NCBI GenBank assembly: GCA_026913215.1
Contig: JAPTYK010000001.1
Span: 4,588,001 to 4,652,000, forward strand
Reading direction: 5' to 3'
DNA: 64,000 nt
From: Streptomyces diastatochromogenes
GTDB lineage: Bacteria > Actinomycetota > Actinomycetes > Streptomycetales > Streptomycetaceae
Shown piece by piece: positions 58,837 through 64,000 of this stretch (its first letter is position 1; each line of letters opens with the position of its first letter). The notes under the pieces are model-generated. The model did not search any database, was not told the DNA's origin, and saw only the letters and a program-made list of their open reading frames with translations. Made by a program: the position numbers and the translations under genes.

Positions 58837-59961
58837 GTGACTGAGATCGAGATCGGGCGCGGCAAGCGCGGCCGCAGGGCGTACGCGTTCGACGACATCG
58901 CCGTCGTCCCGAGCCGGCGCACCCGGGACCCGAAGGAGGTCTCGATCGCCTGGCAGATCGACGCCTACCGCTTCGAGCTGCCGTTCCTGGCCGCCCCGAT
59001 GGACTCGGTCGTCTCGCCGCAGACCGCCATCCGCATCGGCGAGCTGGGCGGCCTCGGCGTCCTGAACCTTGAGGGCCTGTGGACCCGGTACGAGGACCCG
59101 CAGCCGCTCCTCGACGAGATCGCCGAGCTGGACGAGGCGACCGCGACCCGCCGTCTGCAGGAGATCTACGCCGCCCCGATCAAGGAGGAGCTGATCGGGC
59201 AGCGCATCAAGGAGGTGCGCGACTCCGGTGTCGTCACCGCCGCCGCGCTCTCCCCGCAGCGCACCGCGCAGTTCTCCAAGGCCGTCGTCGACGCCGGCGT
59301 GGACATCTTCGTCATCCGCGGCACGACGGTCTCCGCCGAGCACGTCTCCGGCGCGGCCGAGCCGCTGAACCTGAAGCAGTTCATCTACGAGCTGGACGTC
59401 CCGGTCATCGTCGGCGGCTGCGCCACGTACACCGCGGCCCTGCACCTGATGCGCACCGGCGCGGCGGGCGTCCTCGTCGGCTTCGGCGGCGGCGCCGCGC
59501 ACACCACCCGCAACGTCCTCGGCATCCAGGTCCCGATGGCGACCGCGGTCGCCGACGTGGCCGCGGCCCGCCGCGACTACATGGACGAGTCCGGCGGCCG
59601 GTACGTGCACGTCATCGCCGACGGCGGCGTGGGCTGGTCCGGCGACCTCCCCAAGGCCATCGCCTGCGGCGCCGACGCCGTCATGATGGGCTCCCCGCTG
59701 GCCCGCGCCACCGACGCGCCCGGCAAGGGCCACCACTGGGGCATGGAGGCCGTCCACGAGGACGTCCCGCGCGGCAAGCTGGTCGACCTGGGCATCGTCG
59801 GCACCACCGAGGAGATCCTCGCCGGCCCGTCCCACATCCCCGACGGCTCCATGAACTTCTTCGGCGCCCTGCGCCGCGCCATGGCCACCACCGGCTACAG
59901 CGAGCTCAAGGAGTTCCAGCGCGTCGAGGTCACGGTCGCGGACGCCCAGCACAAGCGCTGA
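58837..59961 (+). CDS. guaB3: GuaB3 family IMP dehydrogenase-related protein
   Basis: 374 residues, intact, GTG 58837 with agggaaagg upstream. TIM-barrel protein of the IMPDH/GMP reductase group without CBS domains. Marks: YAFDDIAVVPSRRTRDPKEV, FLAAPMDSVVSPQTA, VPVIVGGCATYTAALHLMRTG, VIADGGVGWSGDLPKAIACGADAVMMGSPLARA. At the place of the IMPDH loop SICTTR it has AAHTTR, so the catalytic Cys is replaced by His. It therefore cannot work as a normal IMP dehydrogenase; the true reaction in actinobacteria is not established. It stands right after guaB as in M. tuberculosis (guaB2-guaB3). Confidence 0.93.
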   Translation: MTEIEIGRGKRGRRAYAFDDIAVVPSRRTRDPKEVSIAWQIDAYRFELPFLAAPMDSVVSPQTAIRIGELGGLGVLNLEGLWTRYEDPQPLLDEIAELDEATATRRLQEIYAAPIKEELIGQRIKEVRDSGVVTAAALSPQRTAQFSKAVVDAGVDIFVIRGTTVSAEHVSGAAEPLNLKQFIYELDVPVIVGGCATYTAALHLMRTGAAGVLVGFGGGAAHTTRNVLGIQVPMATAVADVAAARRDYMDESGGRYVHVIADGGVGWSGDLPKAIACGADAVMMGSPLARATDAPGKGHHWGMEAVHEDVPRGKLVDLGIVGTTEEILAGPSHIPDGSMNFFGALRRAMATTGYSELKEFQRVEVTVADAQHKR

Positions 59962-59979
59962 CCTCCCGCACGCACGCCG

Positions 59980-60011
59980 AGGGGCCCCGCACCGGGTGGT
60001 GCGGGGCCCCT
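59980..60011 (+). terminator. Terminator after guaB3
   Basis: Perfect 14-bp inverted repeat (aggggccccgcacc at 59980-59993 and its complement at 59998-60011) with a 4-base loop, followed by ttcg. The next gene is convergent, so it may act both ways. Confidence 0.88.
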
Positions 60012-60238
60012 TCGCGTACGACGGTCTTTCGATGCGGTGCGCGCGAGGAGGTGGATCTTGCGGCTTTTCGGATGGTGAGCGGCCGCCCCTGCCACAACTA
60101 GGGGCGGACACCCCGTGATCCATCCAGGAGCCTGTCGCAGTGCCTGCTGCGGCGGGCTCCGCCTGCTTCGTACGGTACCGGACACGACCTCGCCCGGCAC
60201 GGCTCCGCGAGGTGCGGGCGCTCGTGTGCGCCCCCTCG

Positions 60239-61470
60239 TCACAACCGGTGCGCCGCCCCCGCAGGCGTCGCACCCCGGGTGTCCAGGAGGAGCTGGGCCT
60301 TCACCGACAGGCCCTGGAGGTCGTAGGTGCGGTGGTGCTGGAGGAGGACCGTCAGGTCGGCGTGGGCGGCGGCCTCGTAGAGGGAGTCGGCGCGGGGGAC
60401 GGGAGGTCGCGGACGCGCCAGTCGGGGACGTGGGGGTCGTGGTAGCTGACGGCCGCGCCGAGGTCCATGAGGCGGCGGGCGATCTCGTCGGCGGGGGAGC
60501 CCTGGCGGTCGGGGAGGTCGGGCTTGTACGTGATGCCGAGGAGGAGGACGCGGGCGCCGCGGGCCGACTTGCCGTGCTCGTTGAGGAGGGTGGCGGCGCG
60601 CTGCACGACGTACTGCGGCATCCGTTCGTTGACCTGGCCCGCGAGCTCGACGAGGCGGAGCGGCCGGTGGGCGCCGACGGTGTCGACGGGGACGCCGTGG
60701 CCGCCGACGCCGGGGCCGGGGCGGAAGGCCTGGAAGCCGAAGGGCTTGGTCTCGGCGCAGCGGATGACGTCCCACAGGTCGACGCCGAGTTCGTGGCAGA
60801 GGACCGCCATCTCGTTGACGAGGGCGATGTTGACGTGCCGGAAGTTGGTCTCCAGGAGCTTGACCGTCTCCGCCTCGCGGGGGCCACGCGCGCGTACCAC
60901 CTTGTCGGTGAGCCGGCCGTAGAAGGCGGCGGCGGATTCGGTGCAGGCCGGGGTGAGGCCGCCGATGACCTTGGGGTGCCGGTGTAGCCGTGGGTGCGGC
61001 TGCCGGGGTCGAGGCGCCCGGGGAGTACGCGAGGTGGAAGTCGCGCCCGGCGCGCAGGCCGGAGCCCGCCTCCAGGACCTCGCGGAGCAGGCCCTCGGTG
61101 GTGCCCGGCGGGACGGGGTCTCCAGGACGACGGTGGTGTGGGGGCGCAGCCGGGCGGCGAGCGCGCGGGCGGCGTCGGTGACGGCGGTGAGGTCGAGGGT
61201 CCGGTCGGGGCCGAGGGGGCCGTGGCGCAGAGGACGGCGGTGCGGACCCGGCCGAGCTCGGCGGGGTCGGTGGTCGGCCGGAAGCCCCCGCGAGCATCCG
61301 GCGGATCTCGGGGTGGTGAGGGAGCCGTCGACGGGGAGCGCCCGGCGGCGAGTTCGGCGACGGGGCGGGGTCGGTGTCGTAGCCGATGGTGTCGATGCCG
61401 GCGGCGGTGGCGGCCCGGGCCAGGGGAGTCCGTGGTGGCCGAGGCCGATGACGGCGAGGTCAGCGGGCAT
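60239..61470 (-). CDS. Nucleotide-sugar dehydrogenase (UDP-glucose/GDP-mannose type), catalytic Cys replaced; many frame breaks
   Basis: Oxidoreductase of about 415 residues. ATG 61470 (MPADLAVIGLGHHGLP) starts the NAD-binding Rossmann fold. Further marks: VPPGTTEGLLREVLEAGSGL, FHLAYSPGRLDPG, KVIGGLTPACTESAAAFYG, ETVKLLETNFRHVNIALVNEMA, FRPGPGVGGHGVPVD, LLLGITYKPDLPD, and the C-terminal domain with YHDPHVPDWRV. The family has GGHC at the active site; here it is GGHG (Gly codon 60694-60696), so the usual two-step oxidation to the acid should fail unless this is a base error. Bases are missing at several sites: near 61425, 61385, 61330, 61295, 61215, 61123, 60985 and 60400. Role in sugar or glycan synthesis is inferred from the family. 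Confidence 0.82.
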
Positions 61471-61765
61471 GGGGGGTGGGCCGTCCTTCCCGGTAGCCGA
61501 GGGGAACGCGACGCGCGAGCCCGGTGGACAGAACGGGTCGCGCGCAATGTCAGACTAGGCGTAAATATGACCGATATGCGGCATTGCGTAGCCGAAGGTC
61601 GCCGAGTGTTATCCACAGGTCGGCCGCGAGGCGGTGGCTGAACTCGCGGGGCCGGGCCAGAATCGAGCTGTGAGCCGGACCACACGGGCCCGGTTCGCGG
61701 CCCGTGCACGGCCGGACCGGTGGCGTGCGCGTGCGGCACCGACGGGGACGACGGGAGGCAGCAGC
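61471..61765. promoter_or_regulatory. Divergent region between the dehydrogenase and glpD
   Basis: 295 bases with an AT-rich centre (61555-61585). It contains gtaaatatgac at 61561-61571, also present upstream of whiD, and one TTATCCACA (61609-61617) that equals a DnaA box; a single copy is probably chance. Promoters for both directions are expected here but not firmly placed. Confidence 0.45.
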
Positions 61766-63471
61766 GTGAGGACAGCGACACTGGGACCCGCCGAGCGCGC
61801 CGAGGCGCTCGCGGCCATGGCCGAACGAGAGCTGGACGTGCTGGTCGTCGGCGCCGGAGTCGTCGGCGCCGGAACCGCCCTCGACGCCGTCACGAGAGGG
61901 CTCTCCACCGGCATCGTGGAGGCCCGCGACTGGGCCTCGGGCACCTCCAGCAGGTCCAGCAAGCTCATCCACGGCGGCCTGCGCTACCTGGAGATGCTGG
62001 ACTTCGCCCTCGTGCGGGAGGCACTCAAGGAGCGCGGACTCCTCCTGGAGCGGCTCGCCCCCCACCTGGTGAAGCCGGTCCCCTTCCTCTACCCCCTCCA
62101 GCACAAGGGCTGGGAGCGGTTCTACGCCGGCTCCGGAGTCGCGCTGTACGACGCGATGTCCCTCTCCTCGGGCCACGGCCGCGGACTCCCCGTCCACCGG
62201 CACCTCTCCCGCAAGGGCGCCCTGCGCGTCGCGCCCTGCCTGAGGAAGGACGCCCTCGTCGGCGCCCTCCAGTACTACGACGCCCAGATGGACGACGCCC
62301 GCTTCGTCACCACCCTCGTGCGCACCGCCGCCTCCTACGGCGCCAAGGCCGCCAGCCGCGCCCGCGTCACCGGCTTCCTCCGCGAGGGCGAGCGGGTCGT
62401 CGGCGCGCGCGTCCAGGACGTCGAGGCCGGAGCCGCCTACGAGATCAGGGCCAAGCAGATCGTCAACGCCACCGGCGTGTGGACGGACGACACCCAGGCC
62501 CTCATCGGGGAGCGCGGCCAGTTCCACGTCCGCGCCTCCAAGGGCATCCACCTCGTCGTGCCCAAGGACCGCATCCACTCGACCACCGGCCTCATCCTGC
62601 GCACCGAGAAGTCCGTCCTGTTCGTCATCCCCTGGGGACGCCACTGGATCGTCGGCACCACCGACACCGACTGGGACCTCGACAAGGCCCACCCGCCGCC
62701 TCCAGCGCCGACATCGACTACCTCCTGGAGCACGTGAACACCGTGCTCGCCACCCCGCTCACCCGCGACGACGTCCAGGGCGTCTACGCGGGCCTGCGCC
62801 CCCTCCTCGCCGGCGAGTCGGACGCCACCAGCAAGCTCTCCCGGGAGCACACCGTCGCCCACCCGGTCCCCGGCCTCGTGGTCGTCGCCGGCGGCAAGTA
62901 CACGACGTACCGCGTCATGGCGAAGGACGCCGTCGACGAGGCGGTGCACGGACTCGACCAGCGCGTCGCCCCCTGCGTCACCGAGGACACCCCGCTCCTC
63001 GGCGCCGAGGGCTACCGCGCCCTGTGGAACGCGCGGGCCAGGATCGCCGCGAGAACCGGCCTGCACGTCGTCAGGGTCGAGCATCTCCTCAACCGCTACG
63101 GCTCCCTGACGGAGCAGATCCTCGACCTCGTCGCGGCCGACCCCGGCCTCGGCGAACCGCTCGCGGCGGCCGACGACTACCTGCGCGCCGAGATCGTCTA
63201 CGCCGCCTCCCACGAGGGCGCGCGCCACCTCGACGACGTCCTCACCAGACGGACCAGGATCTCCATCGAGACCTTCGACCGGGGCACGCTCAGCGCCCGC
63301 GAGTGCGCGGAACTGATGGCGCCGGTCCTCGGCTGGGACGACCACCAGATCGAGAAGGAGGTCGCGCACTACGAGAAGCGGGTGGAGGCCGAGCGCGAGT
63401 CGCAGCTCCAGCCCGACGACCTGACGGCGGACGCCGCACGCCTGGGGGCGCCGGACATCGTGCCCATCTGA
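61766..63471 (+). CDS. glpD: Glycerol-3-phosphate dehydrogenase, FAD-dependent (frame broken near 62698)
   Basis: Oxidises glycerol-3-phosphate to dihydroxyacetone phosphate and passes electrons to the quinone pool. GTG 61766 with gggaggcagc upstream; about 568 residues. FAD-binding LDVLVVGAGVVGAGTALDA near residue 25, GTSSRSSKLIHGGLRYLEM, VNATGVWTDD, IPWGRHWIVGTTDTDWDLD, RPLLAGESDATSKLSREH, VVAGGKYTTYRVMAKDAVD; the C-terminal helical domain ends LTADAARLGAPDIVPI. One G is missing near 62698, joining KAHPAASSADIDYLLEHV. No glpF or glpK lies next to it. The stop codon is part of a 14-bp tandem repeat. Confidence 0.95.
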
Positions 63472-63621
63472 CCGCGCCCGACTGACGGTGCCCGACTGAC
63501 GGTGCCCGCCTGACGGTGCCCGCCTGACGGTGCCCGCCTGACCGCGTGCTTCTGACCGCGTGCGTCCGACCGCGTCCGCCTGACCATGCCCCTCTGATCC
63601 CGCCCGTCTGACGGACGGTCC
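63468..63621 (+). repeat. 14-bp tandem repeat starting at the glpD stop codon
   Basis: Eleven units of about 14 bases with the pattern ctgacngngcccgn. Units 2-5 (63482-63537) are almost identical (ctgacggtgcccg plus a or c), the later ones diverge. The first unit contains the glpD stop TGA. Not a CRISPR: no spacers and too short a unit. Confidence 0.9.
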
Positions 63622-63821
63622 GGAGGGGCGAGGAGGGGTGTACGGGGGTCCGCCCCGGGTGGGAACCTCGGGGCCGTGCGGAGGCGTCGTATCCCGGAGT
63701 GCGGACCCGGGGGCGGCACCCGTCCCGAGGTGAGGGACAATGGCCTCTCTTCCAGGGCGGGTTACCGCATCGCGCGGGAAGCGGCAGACGCGGCGAAGAT
63801 CAGGGATCGCAGAGGGGACGC
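63472..63821. other. Region between glpD and the last gene
   Basis: 350 bases. The first 150 are the 14-bp repeat array; the rest (63622-63821) shows no convincing gene. It presumably holds the promoter of the gene at 63822, with a purine-rich agagggga just before its ATG. No confident -35/-10 pair was found. Confidence 0.5.
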
Positions 63822-64000
63822 ATGTCGGAGGCGGAGCAGTCGCGGGACAAGGCGAGGGACCCCAGGCGGGACGCCGCCGCGGGGGCCGCGACCGACGGCG
63901 ACCGAGGGCGGTTCCGGCCGCGCGTGAGGCAGCGCGAGACACCCAGGACGCGCAGGTCAGCCAGGGTGCGCAGGGCCCGGAGGGCGGGCGCGAGCCGGAG
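63822..64000 (+). CDS. Start of an unidentified protein (cut by the window end)
   Basis: ATG 63822 with the Shine-Dalgarno agagggga 6 bases upstream. The visible part MSEAEQSRDKARDPRRDAAA is charged and low in complexity. No domain is visible yet. The later Arg-rich reading (RTRRSARVRRARRAG) may be out of frame because of another missing base near 63915. In Streptomyces a group of serine/threonine kinase genes lies near glpD, and such kinases can have disordered starts, but nothing here proves that. Confidence 0.45.
   Translation, partial: MSEAEQSRDKARDPRRDAAAGAATDGDRGRFRPRVRQRETPRTRRSARVRRARRAGASR

Noticed and set aside
57175..60273. Very long open frame on the minus strand opposite guaB and guaB3 (over 1000 codons)
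   Set aside because: It mirrors two intact conserved genes. High GC removes stop codons from the opposite strand; the sequence is a low-complexity Leu/Asp/Gly/Arg string with no domain.
61609..61617. TTATCCACA, identical to a DnaA box
   Set aside because: Only one copy and no origin context (no dnaA-dnaN genes, no cluster of boxes). Chance match or unrelated use is more likely.
63468..63621. Possible CRISPR array
   Set aside because: Units of 14 bases directly joined without spacers and no cas genes in the window; it is a simple tandem repeat.
1..64000. tRNA, rRNA, transposase or integrase genes
   Set aside because: None recognised on either strand; the accessory island at 8.5-21.4 kb shows no flanking repeats, insertion sequence or attachment site that I could see.

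Overview
The window is chromosomal DNA of a Streptomyces (or very close actinobacterium). Evidence: very high GC with G or C in nearly all third codon positions, many GTG starts, a whiD/bldM developmental pair, twin CIRCE elements in front of groES, and a gene order known from actinomycetes (truA, ABC-F, rplM-rpsI, glmM, coaA, glmS, acpS, nnrD, alr, tsaE, tsaB-rimI-tsaD, groES-groEL1, whiD, bldM, ECF sigma, guaB, guaB3). The second half of this block has the same order as the M. tuberculosis alr/tsaE/rimI/tsaD/groES/groEL1/whiB3/sigD/guaB2/guaB3 region.

Layout. 1-6.4 kb: tRNA modification, ribosomal proteins and the start of UDP-GlcNAc synthesis. 6.4-8.5 kb: DUF389 membrane protein and pantothenate kinase on the minus strand. 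8.5-21.4 kb: an accessory island with a huge secreted RHS protein ending in a self-cleaving HINT domain and a predicted ADP-ribosyltransferase-like toxin tip, a small coupled probable immunity gene, and a divergent secreted DNRLRE/FG-GAP/LGFP protein. 21.5-32.5 kb: cell-wall and housekeeping cluster (glmS, acpS, nnrD, L,D-transpeptidase, alr, hydrolase, t6A genes). 32.6-38.4 kb: two paralogous polysaccharide deacetylases flanking an ECF42-type sigma factor with its YCII partner, a membrane protein and a THUMP-like methyltransferase. 38.4-41.3 kb: CIRCE-controlled groES-groEL1 and a SnoaL-like protein. 41.4-44.8 kb: a STAND NTPase with an amyloid-like N-terminal motif. 44.8-52.3 kb: a sugar ABC transporter, hydroxyacid dehydrogenase, DeoR/LacI-type regulator and divergent DUF2264 enzyme. 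52.3-54.7 kb: SDR, MOSC protein and LysR regulator. 54.8-64 kb: whiD and bldM (bldM with a perfect sigma-BldN promoter), ECF sigma factor, guaB, guaB3, an atypical nucleotide-sugar dehydrogenase, glpD and the start of one more gene.

A dominating feature is the sequence quality. About half of the genes, including essential ones (glmM, coaA, alr, tsaB), are broken by single missing G or C bases, nearly always inside short G/C runs, and restoring one base each time rejoins a normal protein. Some genes carry three such losses close together, which leaves the frame open but scrambles about ten residues. I read these as assembly errors, not as gene decay, and give gene coordinates for the restored reading frames.

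The most interesting biology is (i) the RHS-HINT-toxin/immunity island with its divergent secreted partner, (ii) the STAND NTPase with the amyloid-like motif, and (iii) the regulatory sites: sigma-BldN promoter, two CIRCE elements, GATCGAA-type operators and an 18-bp palindrome before a 48-residue protein.
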